From Polychytrium aggregatum (taxonomy: Eukaryota > Chytridiomycota > Chytridiomycetes > Polychytriales), in NCBI RefSeq assembly GCF_025602895.1, contig NW_026516207.1, positions 1,146,460 to 1,210,459 on the forward strand: a stretch of DNA of 64,000 nucleotides, written 5' to 3'. The translations under genes and the position numbers were made by a program. The notes beneath the pieces are model-generated. The model was given only the letters and a program-made list of their open reading frames with translations. It was not told the origin of the DNA and searched no databases. Of this stretch, positions 35,680-45,164 are shown in pieces (the stretch's first letter is position 1; every line of letters starts with the position of its first letter).

Positions 35680-37257
35680 TCACAACCGAATCCCCAGCAG
35701 CTGGAGTCTGTTGATGGCGCCTTCGAAACCCTGGTCAGCAGCCTTGCGGTACCAGGAGACGGCGGTGTCAATGTCGAGAGGCACGCCTTCGCCATACTCG
35801 TAGCAGTTGCCAAGGTTGTTTTGGGCGTATCGATTGCCTCGCTCGCCTGAAATGGAATACCACTCGACTGCCTTGACTCGGTCCTGGGTGACTCCGATTG
35901 CTCGATAGCTGCATTCACCAACCCTCCACTGCCCGTACAAGTTGCCTTGGTTGGCCGACTTGCTGAACCACTCGAAGGACTTCTTGTGGTCAATTGCGAC
36001 GCCCATGACACATCGATAGCACACCCCTGCCCAGAACTGGCTGTCGCTGTGGCCGTCGTTGGCGAGTTGTTCAAAGATGCCCGCTGCCTTGGTCTGGTTC
36101 TTCAGGGTCCCTAATCCATGGAACAAACACACAGCCATGAGGTGACTGCACAGCCAGTCACGGTCCGATCCAAACCGGCACAGCTCAAAGAGCTTGCGGG
36201 CAGCCAGTGAGTCACTTGGGGAAGAGATCCACCACGCCAAGCACTCATCTTCTCCGAGCTTAAACACATCCGACTTGTTCTCTCGGATGATCTTGATGCC
36301 GTTCTGCTGGTCTTGGGGTGTTCCCCGGCCGAGGTAATGCATCCAGCCAATCATGTGAGTGGCGATGGGTTTGAGGACTTGATCGGTGGACTTGCTGCTG
36401 ACTTCCTGCCAGCGGTTGAGAGCATCGACATCGCTCTGTTCGACACCGTGGCCGATGAACGAGAACCAAGCTTGCAAGAACACGATGTGGAGTCGGCCGT
36501 CTTCGTTGCCCTGGTCGGCAGCCTTGGAATACCACTCGATGGCTGTGTTGTAATCTTGGTCGACACCTTCACCACTTTCGTAGCAACCTCCAAGGGCGAC
36601 TTGGGCCTGAAGGATTCCACGTTCTGCAAGACTGCGGTACAACTCGACAGCCTTTGCGTGGTCTTGGTCAACCCCGAGCCCGTTGCGATAGCATGACGCA
36701 AGCTGGAATTGAGCCATTGAATGATCAGCTTGGGCTGCCTTCTCCAAATGGTGAAAGATTCGCTGGTGCATGCTTTGCTGCTCGGATTTCTCCAAAGACT
36801 GCTGGCCAGCGAGATCGACTTGTAGGATCATTGCCAGGAAATACGACGCGACAACATTGCTCTGATATGCTTGGACAACGAGCCAGGATTGGTCGGCTGT
36901 GCCTGGATCCTTGCAGTGCAGCGAGAGTGCAATCTTGTCGCTCGGTGTGAGGCCGATCCGCATCTGTCCGTCTGGACGGCACAGGCTTGCCTTCTGGCAC
37001 CATTTGTTGAAACGAGGCAACCTGAAGCTCAGGAAAAGACGGGCACGCCTGCACACTCGGAGGAGGGTCTTGATGGTGGCAAGGTCGAGGGCGAGTTGGA
37101 AGCTGTCGTTGCAGCAAATGATGGTGAAGATGTCAGGGTTGTGGTCGGGCGAGGGCTGGGTGATATCGGGCATCGACGAGGTTGTGCTGGCTTCAGCTTG
37201 GCTTTGGTGGGTGGCAAATGATGCCGTGGTTGAAGCAGGCTCGCTCATGCTGGCCAT
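35680..37257 (-). CDS. Sel1-repeat protein with shared N-terminal CND module
   Basis: The start chosen is ATG at 37257 (MASMSEP); the frame is open further upstream, but that part is low-complexity. The protein has 525 residues. After ~40 disordered residues comes a module PDIFTIICCNDSFQLALDLATIKTLL...CRRARLFLSFR. It closely matches the start of the LRR-like protein at 49080. The rest is at least nine Sel1 repeats (for example LASCYRNGLGVDQDHAKAVE, LGGCYESGEGVDQDYNTAIE, WRVGECSYRAIGVTQD, NLGNCYEYGEGVPLDIDTAV). Sel1 solenoids scaffold protein complexes; the specific function is unknown. No signal peptide or membrane segment is visible, so it is probably cytosolic. Confidence 0.88.
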   Translation of the reverse strand: MASMSEPASTTASFATHQSQAEASTTSSMPDITQPSPDHNPDIFTIICCNDSFQLALDLATIKTLLRVCRRARLFLSFRLPRFNKWCQKASLCRPDGQMRIGLTPSDKIALSLHCKDPGTADQSWLVVQAYQSNVVASYFLAMILQVDLAGQQSLEKSEQQSMHQRIFHHLEKAAQADHSMAQFQLASCYRNGLGVDQDHAKAVELYRSLAERGILQAQVALGGCYESGEGVDQDYNTAIEWYSKAADQGNEDGRLHIVFLQAWFSFIGHGVEQSDVDALNRWQEVSSKSTDQVLKPIATHMIGWMHYLGRGTPQDQQNGIKIIRENKSDVFKLGEDECLAWWISSPSDSLAARKLFELCRFGSDRDWLCSHLMAVCLFHGLGTLKNQTKAAGIFEQLANDGHSDSQFWAGVCYRCVMGVAIDHKKSFEWFSKSANQGNLYGQWRVGECSYRAIGVTQDRVKAVEWYSISGERGNRYAQNNLGNCYEYGEGVPLDIDTAVSWYRKAADQGFEGAINRLQLLGIRL

Positions 37258-38012
37258 GTTGACGGAGACTGGAGGGAGGAAAGTGGGTGGCGATGGACAG
37301 AGGACAGAGGGGGAAGTGGCGAAGCAAGGCAAACCATGGCAAGCCATACCCTGGCAAGCCAAGCACTGGCCATCCAACACACACACACCTGGCTCGATCC
37401 GATGGCTTGTTGGCTGGAGTCGGTGTTACCATGCACTGCCACAGGTACTGCCACATTCATCGAACATGAAATTGAACATGAAATCGAGCCTTCCTATTCA
37501 CAGCACAGAGTCGACCAGACTCGGTCATGAAATGTAGGCATGGACTGATATTTGTGTTGCAGTGTGAGGGAGGATCGACTCAAGGATCAACAATACTGGC
37601 CACATCACAACCAGGCACGCACGAGATGATTGAGCGGAGTTGCGTCGTTCATTGGTAGGATGGAAGGCACAGATGTCAGTCGGGCTGTGAGGCGCGGTTG
37701 TGAGAACATGGTGCAAGCATGGCAAGAGGAATGCAATGGAGTCAATGAGAGACAGGGACCATTGGAAAAAGAGTGGGTTCGCAAATCGCCCATATTCTCC
37801 ACTTCTTGGCCCCAGAGTGGGCAACAGCCTCTCTGTGCATACTGCTGCGTTGCCACAACCAAACCATATCATCATCATCCAGCCCATCGGTCGAATTCGA
37901 GTGCTGCCCTGAAAGCCCCGGTGGCTTCGCTATGGGTGCGCTGCATCAGTACAGCCATTTGTCAAGGTTCACCTGATGTGCTTTCGTGGTGGCCTCGTTG
38001 TTCCCACTCCCT
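37258..38012. other. Upstream region of the minus-strand Sel1 gene
   Basis: Contains repeated TGGCAAGCC/CATGGCAAGC-like runs near 37325-37365 and the promoter of the minus-strand Sel1 gene. No further gene is supportable. Confidence 0.4.
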
Positions 38013-38140
38013 CTACATCCTCTGAATCGTCGTCAGTGGCCATATTTTTGGGGGCAAACCGCTCGAGCATTGCCTGAGCGAGCGTGAATCCTTGGGCAGC
38101 AGCCTTTGAGAACCAGAGCTTTCACCTGATCTCGATTTTT
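38013..38140 (-). pseudogene. Sel1-repeat gene fragment next to the LINE 5' end
   Basis: On the minus strand the stretch reads DQVKAL, then in another frame WFSKAAAQGFTLAQAMLERF, ending in an acidic tail. This is one typical Sel1 repeat with a frameshift between KAL and WFSK. It begins right where the LINE begins, so it looks like a broken gene end. Confidence 0.6.
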
Positions 38141-38148
38141 CGGGAATC

Positions 38149-40464
38149 TTGAGAGAGCGAGACGTGATAGTAAACCTCACACTACCCCCAACGACCGCCC
38201 CCTCCCCGAGAGGGACTGGTCCTAGACCCCCCATTCAACCAGCTCGCCGAAGAGCCATGCCAGCGGCGACTCCTGCGGTGCCCCAACCCCCCGGAGGCGC
38301 GGTCCCTATAGAGGGCCAGCTCGCCATCTTTCTGCCCCCTGACCTCGAAACCCTCACCGACAAGGCCCTCAAACAGGCCTGCAAGGAACGAGGTCTCGCT
38401 GTCACTGGGTCCAAGAAAGACCGAGAGAACCGCCTCAACCAATGGAGGTTGAGCCAAGGGGCCGATCCGGCCCAAGATCACACCGCTCCTGAAGTGGCTG
38501 ACCAGCCTCCAGCCGAAGACGAAACCGCCGACTTCGAAGACATGGCCGAGCCTCCCGGCCTTGAACAGACCGTCGCTCGTCCATCCGCCCTGACCACTCC
38601 AACCCTCGTAGAGAGAAGGCGTGAAGCGGCTGGGGACCGAAGTGGGCTGTCCATGCGAAACAGCCTCAACTACCTTGCTGCCGAGATCTTGGCGGAATCT
38701 CGAGAATCCCCCCGCGATCAGGCCAAGACCGCGAGGGAGCTCTTCAACGCAGCATGGCGACTGGCCAGCACCGTTGGCGAACTTAGATATGCCGCTCAAC
38801 ACATCCCGGTTGAGAAGATGTCCCCCGAGCTCTGGAGGACAGTGTTCCCCGAGCTCCAGCACACTGTGGAATGCCAAGTGTGCAAGTCCAACGCCACCTC
38901 GACCTGGACGCCCATCAAGAATGGCCAAGAGGTCCAGCTTCGGTGCCCCAACGTCCTCGACGGCACTCCCTGCCGCGGACAGATGCCAGCCCTGGTGTTC
39001 TGGGGCAGAATGACCCGCTCATCCAACCAAGATAGAGCGAGATACCTCGTAGCAGCCGAGTCGGTTCTAGGATCGAAAAAAGCCACCTTCTACCAACGCT
39101 GTGGCCTCAAGATCCAAGAGCATACACAGGCGAGGATCGAAGCCCAGCACAGACCAGCAGCTATCAACGGGATAGGGAAGATCTCCTATGCCCAGGCGGT
39201 GGCGGGCAAGGCAAACAACGCCGAGCCAGCCGCTCGGCGAGACGAGGATGCACGCCCAGACCCCCCAGAAAAGCTAGCCAAGCAAAACCACATCGCCCTC
39301 CTGGAGAACATCATGGGCAAGTTCGTGGCCCAGCTCCAAAACGCCCTGAATGTGGCCCTGGCCGAGAAGCACAACCCTCCCACGGCAGAAGAAACCAGAC
39401 ACACGGAGGGTGCGCTCAACGCCCTCATCAAAGAAGGACTGGAGCTCTCGAACTCGAGCAAAGTCATCTTCAAGGCGGCCCGAGAGCAACAACGGGAGGC
39501 TGAGAAAACCAGAGAGAAAGCCTCCACTCCCCCTTCCCGCACATCACAGGACACCAAGCCTAAGCCGATGGGACATGTACCCGCGGCCAAACCAAAGCCG
39601 CAAGAAATTGCCACACGCATCGCCCTGCAGCCCCAGATCAAGCAGCCAAAGCTGTGGATAGGCATGCTCCAAGGTGCGCGCCAGAAAACGAGACCCGCGG
39701 CCATCAGCGGTAGCATCGAGAATGCTGACCTCGAAAGCCCAATGCTGAGAGATAAGTTCTCAAGAACCAAACGGTTGTACTTCAAGGGAATCCAGGCCAT
39801 GAGCCTGAAGCTCATCCGAACGGCCCTCAAGGGATGCGGCATCGACGACAGAAAGATCGCCGACATCTCATTCCACGGACGAGACATTATCGATCTCCTC
39901 CTCTGGGACAGCCGAGACGCAGACGCAATCATCAAGTCCCTCTGCAAACCCCCAGGACGACGGCCGGTGGTGACCCACCTCCCGAACTTCAACCCTGCAG
40001 CTCCACCGGTCAAAATGACATCGCCCCAAGACAAGCGCAACCATATGCGCAGGTTCCTGTATGCCTCGGTGACCCAAGCAGCCCGTGCACGCGGAATGAC
40101 GGTCGTCCGAGACATCCAGATGCGAGTGCCCAGAGAACATCGGCCCGAGTTCGATCGGCTTCTGGCGCTGGTCCGACGAGGACTGACGATCGACAAGGAC
40201 AGCGTCAGGGTCGACCCACGGGAATACCCCGTGGCGGAGAACATCCGCAACAGCCCCCGCCTACGCGAAGAAGCACAGACCACCCCAAGCCAACGAGCTA
40301 TAGAGGTGGAAGCGGAGCCTGAGACGCTGCAACAGGCAGACCTACCGGCCGAGACGGTACCCGAAGCGCTTCGGAGCTCGTCAGACCTGGTCGAGGGGGT
40401 GATCGAAAGGTCATACCAGATTCATACTGAGGCCGAAGCGGCGGGGGCCGCAGAGCGATTATGA
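38149..40464 (+). CDS. LINE ORF1 protein (SAP motif, zinc-binding-like cysteines)
   Basis: A 771-codon frame; the initiating Met could also be at 38257 (MPAATPAVP). Near residue 70 there is a SAP-type helix pair (LTDKALKQACKERGLAVTGS), a DNA-binding motif. Around residues 245-280 a C-x2-C...C-x8-C set (CQVCKSN...CPNVLDGTPC) looks like a zinc ribbon. The middle is charged and coiled. ORF1 proteins bind element RNA and form the ribonucleoprotein with ORF2. The stop TGA overlaps the ORF2 start as ATGA at 40461-40464. Confidence 0.85.
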   Translation: MRERDVIVNLTLPPTTAPSPRGTGPRPPIQPARRRAMPAATPAVPQPPGGAVPIEGQLAIFLPPDLETLTDKALKQACKERGLAVTGSKKDRENRLNQWRLSQGADPAQDHTAPEVADQPPAEDETADFEDMAEPPGLEQTVARPSALTTPTLVERRREAAGDRSGLSMRNSLNYLAAEILAESRESPRDQAKTARELFNAAWRLASTVGELRYAAQHIPVEKMSPELWRTVFPELQHTVECQVCKSNATSTWTPIKNGQEVQLRCPNVLDGTPCRGQMPALVFWGRMTRSSNQDRARYLVAAESVLGSKKATFYQRCGLKIQEHTQARIEAQHRPAAINGIGKISYAQAVAGKANNAEPAARRDEDARPDPPEKLAKQNHIALLENIMGKFVAQLQNALNVALAEKHNPPTAEETRHTEGALNALIKEGLELSNSSKVIFKAAREQQREAEKTREKASTPPSRTSQDTKPKPMGHVPAAKPKPQEIATRIALQPQIKQPKLWIGMLQGARQKTRPAAISGSIENADLESPMLRDKFSRTKRLYFKGIQAMSLKLIRTALKGCGIDDRKIADISFHGRDIIDLLLWDSRDADAIIKSLCKPPGRRPVVTHLPNFNPAAPPVKMTSPQDKRNHMRRFLYASVTQAARARGMTVVRDIQMRVPREHRPEFDRLLALVRRGLTIDKDSVRVDPREYPVAENIRNSPRLREEAQTTPSQRAIEVEAEPETLQQADLPAETVPEALRSSSDLVEGVIERSYQIHTEAEAAGAAERL

Positions 40465-43400
40465 ATCAGCCCCACGACGAAGGAGACGCTGAGGTCAAGA
40501 CCAACCTCACCGTCGCATCCTTTAACGTAAATGGTCAAAGCACCGAGGATGGTGTCTCCACGGAGCACACCATCCGAGAGATCCTGAAGAACGAAGGAGT
40601 AGACTTCATCGCAATTCAGGAAACGAAACTGGCACCGGAAGCGCGGAACCCCTTGGCCAAGGTCACAGCCCATGAGGCCCGTCGAACAGACAGCCTGGGC
40701 GGTGGACTGGCGCTGGTGTTCAACCCCGAGACAATCGATCCCGACGACCTGAACATCGAAGAGACCGACGAGGGAAAGCTGTACACGTGGACCAGGTACG
40801 GCACCAGAACATACATCGGAAACTTTTATATCCCCCACCCGGTGAAGACCGAAGAGTTTGCGCAAGCGGTACAGTCGATTGAAAAGTATGCGCGGATGCC
40901 CAATGCCCAAGTCATCGTGATGGGAGACTTCAACCTGTCGCTGAGCGACCTCAACGGCGGAAGGGTGATAAACAGAGCCAAGGAGACCGCTCTCACGACC
41001 ACCCTGCGGAGAGCCAGGATGAAAATCATCCCACCGGCAGCGATCCCGACCCCAACTCGGATCCGGGGTAACCGAAGATCGACCATCGACTATATCTTTG
41101 TGTCGGAAGCGGAAGCCAACAACGACCCGCTCCTCAAGGTGGACATGGAGGGACAATACCTCATATCCGACCACCGCCTGATCTGGACCACTGTGAAACT
41201 CACGAGGAGTGTGTACCCAAAAGCCGACAACTGGCAGTGGAACCTCAGACTCCTCGAGAACCCGGAGGTCTGGGAAACGTACAAGTGCGCCATTGAGCGA
41301 GTCAGCGGCCTAGTCTTAAACGAGATAGAGAGGCTCCTCCAGCCCATCCACGACGGCACTGAGATACCCATCAGCCAGGCAGACGCACAGCTGGCCATGG
41401 ACCAAGCATGGGAAGTCATCAAGAATGCAATCAACACGGTGGCAGATAGCGTCCTGGGCAAAACACAGGTCAAATTGATCTGGAAGACCCCGGAGCTCAC
41501 CGTCGAGATCCGTCATCTGACCAAGGAGAGGAAGAAGCTCCAGAAGCAGCTCAAGAGGCACCACACGGACCCTGTCATGAAGGAGAACCTTCGAGACAAA
41601 ATCAGGGTGGTCAGACGAAACCTCAACCGGGCCATCCGAAAGTGCCGAAAAGCGAGCAACGAGAAACTGGCCGAGAAAATCAACCGCATGAACAGCACTG
41701 AGCTTTCCAAGACGCTCGGGGCCATGCAGAAGCGAAAGGCCCGGGAAGGTGCCCACCGATTCGACAACTCTGACGAAGCGCTGGAGAGACTCGTCTGCCA
41801 CTTCGGCAGAGTCTCGGCGGACTCAACGGCCACGGCGAACGGGTTCGATCGAACACTCGAGCCCCCTACACCGAGCCAAGAGCGTAGACGACTCCCCCCC
41901 AGCTACGAGCTCCCCATAATCAGCCCACGGGCAATCAAGGAGGCGATCATTACAACACCACGAAGGAAGGCCCCAGGGTCGGACAGGATCAAGATCGAAC
42001 TGCTCCAGCCCAACGCATATAGAGTCTCGATATGGCTCTACTTCCTCATGGGAGCAGCCATCAAGGCGTCCGTGGTCCCAACTGAGTGGAGTACAGTGCT
42101 GATCCATCCCGTCTACAAGAACAAGGGATCGCCCCTCGACCCCGCAATGTACAGGCCGATTGGACTGACCCAAGTCTGCCGAAAGGTTGTCGAGCGAGCA
42201 CTGCTGCCGTTGCTCAACCGAAAGCTCGGACTGATGGACATTGCCCAAGGTGGATTCCGGGCCGAGCGAGGCACCCTCGACCAGATCTTTGGCCTGGACA
42301 CGCTCATCAAGGACCGCCAGCTGGCGGGCGAGGAGTACTCCCTGGTGTTCCTCGACATCAAGGCGGCCTACGACACTGTCTGGAGGGAGAAGCTCTGGGA
42401 CAAGATTGAAGAGCGCACCCCATGTACGATCACCCTCAGGCTCTTGAAGGCCATGTTCGACGATGTGAAGATTCAAGTCGTTAGCAAGAGCCGTCGGTCC
42501 AATCCGGTCTGGCTGCAGAAGGGACTGATCCAAGGATCGGTGCTGAGCCCGCTGATGTTCAGCGTGTTCATCGACGACCTCCCTGGGAAACTCCGGGCAG
42601 ACGGTGGAACGACCCTAACCACCACCCGAGGACGAGCCGTCCAGGTCAACTCACTGTGGTTTGCCGACGATGGGGTGCTCATCTGCCGCCCCAACCAGAC
42701 CCAGCGCCTCCTCGACATCTGCGAGGCCCACAGCATCGAGAATCGATACCAGTTCTCGCCCCCGAAGTGCGAGGTGATGTTCACCGAACAGCACCCAGAG
42801 AAGGATGCCAAGGTGCACCTGTACGGCAAGGAGCTGCCAGTCGCCAAGGAGTTCCGGTATCTCGGAGCCATCGTCGACATCAACGGCTTCAGGATGGACC
42901 GCCAGATCCAGAACCTCACCCACAAGGCTAGAGGTGCCGCCGACAAGCTGGTGAAGCACGGAATGAGTCTGGGCCGATACTCGGCCAAGACGGTGACGAG
43001 GGTGTTCAAGACCTTCGTTCGGCCCATGCTCGAGTATGGACTGACCCTCGAAGTGCTCACGAAGCAGCAAGCCGTGATACTCAGACGAGCACAGATGCAC
43101 TGTCTGACCCGACTCTTCAGAGTGGTGCGGAACACGTCCTACGGAGCGATGCACCTCGGATGCGGACTCATCACCCTGCCCAACCGCCTCAAGCAGCTGG
43201 CCATCCAGAACCGAGCCGTCTGGGAAGACCGTCTGGACCACAACGACAAGATGGTCTCGATGGTGTTGAGATATTCCCGCATCCAGCCCAGCCTGATGGA
43301 TGCATCCCTCGGCTCCCAGTTCTACCTCGACGAATACTGGCGACAGCTGATCGTGCTGAAAGAACAGTGCCAGCCGGACTACCCGATGAAGGAGCTGTTC

Positions 43401-43958
43401 AGGAACGGCTACTACCAGCTCACAGGACCACCAGTCAAGCTGCAGATCCACATCGATGACGCGCAAGGCTTCGACAGGTCAAAGGAACTGACCTCGGCCC
43501 GCACCGTGACGACGACCATGTCGGGACTGTGGGCCGAGCGAGGGCCCAAGAGAGATCGATACTATCACAACATGATGGTAAGATGGACCCTCGGTGCCTT
43601 CCCCGGACACCCGTATGGCCACTATCGGCTGTGCATCTCCTGCACGAAGAGCCGAGGAGAGTTTGTCGCGATGTGCCGGACCCACACCCAGAGCTGCGTC
43701 GGAAGAGGCGGCTCGTGGCAACGGATAGTAGATGAACTCGAGCTGCGGCACCCCGAGTGGCAAGAAAGCGGCCACGAAAAGGTCGGTCCGATCGATAAGC
43801 TCCTGGACCTGACGAACGTAGTGGGTTACTACGAGCTGGATGGCATGAGAAGGTTCAACTGGCAAGACCCGGATGTACACCTCCTGTGGCGAACACTCCG
43901 AAGGGTGTTCAAGACGCTGATCATCGCCAAGGCGGGGTGGAAACCCCCCAGGCGATAG
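40461..43958 (+). CDS. LINE ORF2: APE endonuclease and reverse transcriptase
   Basis: 1,165 codons. An apurinic-type endonuclease comes first (residues ~12-245: VASFNVNG, IAIQETKL, VIVMGDFNLS, STIDYIFVS, ISDHRLIW). The reverse transcriptase follows (~490-800: KAPGSDRIKIE, YRPIGLTQVCRKVVER, AQGGFRAERG, VFLDIKAAYDTV, GLIQGSVLSPLMF and the catalytic FADDGVLI). Near the end is a Cys/His cluster (CISC...CRTHTQSC, residues ~1060-1085) typical of many LINE ORF2 proteins. It nicks target DNA and copies element RNA by target-primed reverse transcription. No RNase H motif was recognised. Confidence 0.95.
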   Translation: MNQPHDEGDAEVKTNLTVASFNVNGQSTEDGVSTEHTIREILKNEGVDFIAIQETKLAPEARNPLAKVTAHEARRTDSLGGGLALVFNPETIDPDDLNIEETDEGKLYTWTRYGTRTYIGNFYIPHPVKTEEFAQAVQSIEKYARMPNAQVIVMGDFNLSLSDLNGGRVINRAKETALTTTLRRARMKIIPPAAIPTPTRIRGNRRSTIDYIFVSEAEANNDPLLKVDMEGQYLISDHRLIWTTVKLTRSVYPKADNWQWNLRLLENPEVWETYKCAIERVSGLVLNEIERLLQPIHDGTEIPISQADAQLAMDQAWEVIKNAINTVADSVLGKTQVKLIWKTPELTVEIRHLTKERKKLQKQLKRHHTDPVMKENLRDKIRVVRRNLNRAIRKCRKASNEKLAEKINRMNSTELSKTLGAMQKRKAREGAHRFDNSDEALERLVCHFGRVSADSTATANGFDRTLEPPTPSQERRRLPPSYELPIISPRAIKEAIITTPRRKAPGSDRIKIELLQPNAYRVSIWLYFLMGAAIKASVVPTEWSTVLIHPVYKNKGSPLDPAMYRPIGLTQVCRKVVERALLPLLNRKLGLMDIAQGGFRAERGTLDQIFGLDTLIKDRQLAGEEYSLVFLDIKAAYDTVWREKLWDKIEERTPCTITLRLLKAMFDDVKIQVVSKSRRSNPVWLQKGLIQGSVLSPLMFSVFIDDLPGKLRADGGTTLTTTRGRAVQVNSLWFADDGVLICRPNQTQRLLDICEAHSIENRYQFSPPKCEVMFTEQHPEKDAKVHLYGKELPVAKEFRYLGAIVDINGFRMDRQIQNLTHKARGAADKLVKHGMSLGRYSAKTVTRVFKTFVRPMLEYGLTLEVLTKQQAVILRRAQMHCLTRLFRVVRNTSYGAMHLGCGLITLPNRLKQLAIQNRAVWEDRLDHNDKMVSMVLRYSRIQPSLMDASLGSQFYLDEYWRQLIVLKEQCQPDYPMKELFRNGYYQLTGPPVKLQIHIDDAQGFDRSKELTSARTVTTTMSGLWAERGPKRDRYYHNMMVRWTLGAFPGHPYGHYRLCISCTKSRGEFVAMCRTHTQSCVGRGGSWQRIVDELELRHPEWQESGHEKVGPIDKLLDLTNVVGYYELDGMRRFNWQDPDVHLLWRTLRRVFKTLIIAKAGWKPPRR

Positions 43959-44125
43959 GCGGCATGGTCGAAGCAGAGCGAGAGATGAGGGCATATAGCT
44001 TTCATCGAACGCAAACTGCCCATTAGGCCTATGAGTATCCCATCCCTTGTTATTTTTCTCCTTCTTTTTCTTTTTCTTTCCCCCATGTACTGCTAGGGCC
44101 GACCAGGTCTTGATAGCTTTTAAGT

Positions 44126-44152
44126 GAAATAATAAAATAAAAAAAATAAAAA
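44126..44152 (+). repeat. A-rich 3' tail of the LINE
   Basis: An AATAAAATAAAAAAAATAAAAA-like tract directly precedes the resumed Sel1 coding sequence. This is the expected end of a target-primed insertion. Confidence 0.8.
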
Positions 44153-44157
44153 CCGGA

Positions 44158-44616
44158 GTGACCCAAGATCACGCCAAAGCATTCCATCTCTTCAACATGG
44201 CCGCCGCCAAAGGGGATGCCTTGGCCCAGGATCGCATCGGGCTTTGCTACGAAAAAGGTCTTGGTGTCGATCAGGATCCGATCAAGGCATTCCAGTGGTT
44301 CACCATGGCTGGCAACCAGGGCCTGTGCGATACACAGGCCAGACTTGGCGTCTATCACCATTTTGGGTTCGGAACCCCCGTCGATCCTGGCAAGGCTGTG
44401 GAGTGGTACACCAAAGCCGCCCTCCAGGGCCACGTCCATGCTCAAAACAACCTCGGATGCTGCTTTTTCCATGGATTCGGGGTTCAGCAAAACCACAGTT
44501 TGGCCCTACATTGGCTTACCATCGCAGCCGAGCACGAGAACGGGGTTGCCCGAATCAATCTTGGAATGTACCCACACCTCGCGAGCCCTGTTGACGCATC
44601 CAAGCCTCCTGTGTGA
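44158..44616 (+). pseudogene. Truncated Sel1-repeat gene downstream of the LINE
   Basis: About 150 codons starting mid-repeat (TQDHAKAFHLFNMAAAKGDA) run through three to four Sel1 units (IGLCYEKGLGVDQDPIKAFQ, VYHHFGFGTPVDPGKAVE, LGCCFFHGFGVQQNHSLALH) to a stop at 44614-44616. There is no start codon of its own. The LINE tail abuts the broken repeat, so the 5' part of this gene is missing or displaced. The reading frame is still clean, consistent with a recent break. Confidence 0.8.
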
Positions 44617-44658
44617 ATGACTGATCAGGCTGATGAAACATGCTCCCGATTGTATTGA

Positions 44659-44967
44659 TCACCACGCTCGATTCGAGGAGCAGCCTTTGATCTGTGCAAT
44701 CATTCTGGACAGATGACCCTTGAGAGCGTCAGCGCGAGCGAAGCCCTTGTGGCATCCAGGGCAGATCCATGGTCGTTCGTCGGTGTGGAGTGAGCGTGTG
44801 TGGCGAGTGAGTTCCTGCCTGCGTTTGAAAATGATGTTGCAGTGATGGCAAACATTGGGTATTCGCTTCGTTCGCCGATGAGCTCGAGACTCTGTGTGGG
44901 CCGACTCCCCGGACGAATCAGGGCGACAAGCAGACTCGCATGGGTTCAGAAGATCGTTGATGTTCAT
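44659..44967 (-). CDS. C2H2 zinc-finger protein (one canonical finger, one incomplete)
   Basis: 102 codons from ATG 44967. One perfect C2H2 finger is present (CHHCNIIFKRRQELTRHTRSLH) with linker TDERPW. A second starts CPGCHKGFARADALKGH but has no second His; a Cys ten residues on is the only candidate. It is likely a nucleic-acid-binding transcription factor or the last exon of one. The acidic ORF at 45165-45818 lies just upstream on the same strand and ends near a good donor (CAAG|GTGAGT at 45266), but joining it to this exon does not keep frame with the acceptors I see. I therefore list the two separately. Confidence 0.65.
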   Translation of the reverse strand: MNINDLLNPCESACRPDSSGESAHTESRAHRRTKRIPNVCHHCNIIFKRRQELTRHTRSLHTDERPWICPGCHKGFARADALKGHLSRMIAQIKGCSSNRAW

Positions 44968-45164
44968 GCTGCGAATCGGGCTCAGTCAGTCAGTACAGGC
45001 CCTTGCTGGCTCACTCATATCACGGATGTGATGCGGTGGTACCTGGTGATGCTTTTTCCGCTCTTGCCTGGGATTTCCCACTTCCGCCGAGGGCTGGTGG
45101 GCCAGAGCCCAGCGGCTCGTCTCGAAAATGCGGCGGGGCATGTTGGAAGAGGCAACAGACCCAT

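Larger units (their letters stand above)
38141..44157 (+). mobile_element. Non-LTR retrotransposon (LINE) with two overlapping ORFs, apparently intact
   Basis: The element holds ORF1 (38149-40464), ORF2 (40461-43958), a short 3' UTR and an A-rich tail (44126-44152). Both ORFs are uninterrupted and carry all expected catalytic motifs, so the insertion is probably recent. The exact 5' boundary (about 38120-38150) and any target-site duplication could not be fixed by eye. It sits between two Sel1 fragments that lie on opposite strands. Confidence 0.9.

Noticed and set aside
42651-43466. Long minus-strand ORFs under the LINE
   Set aside because: They are antisense shadows of ORF2, which has complete endonuclease and RT motifs.
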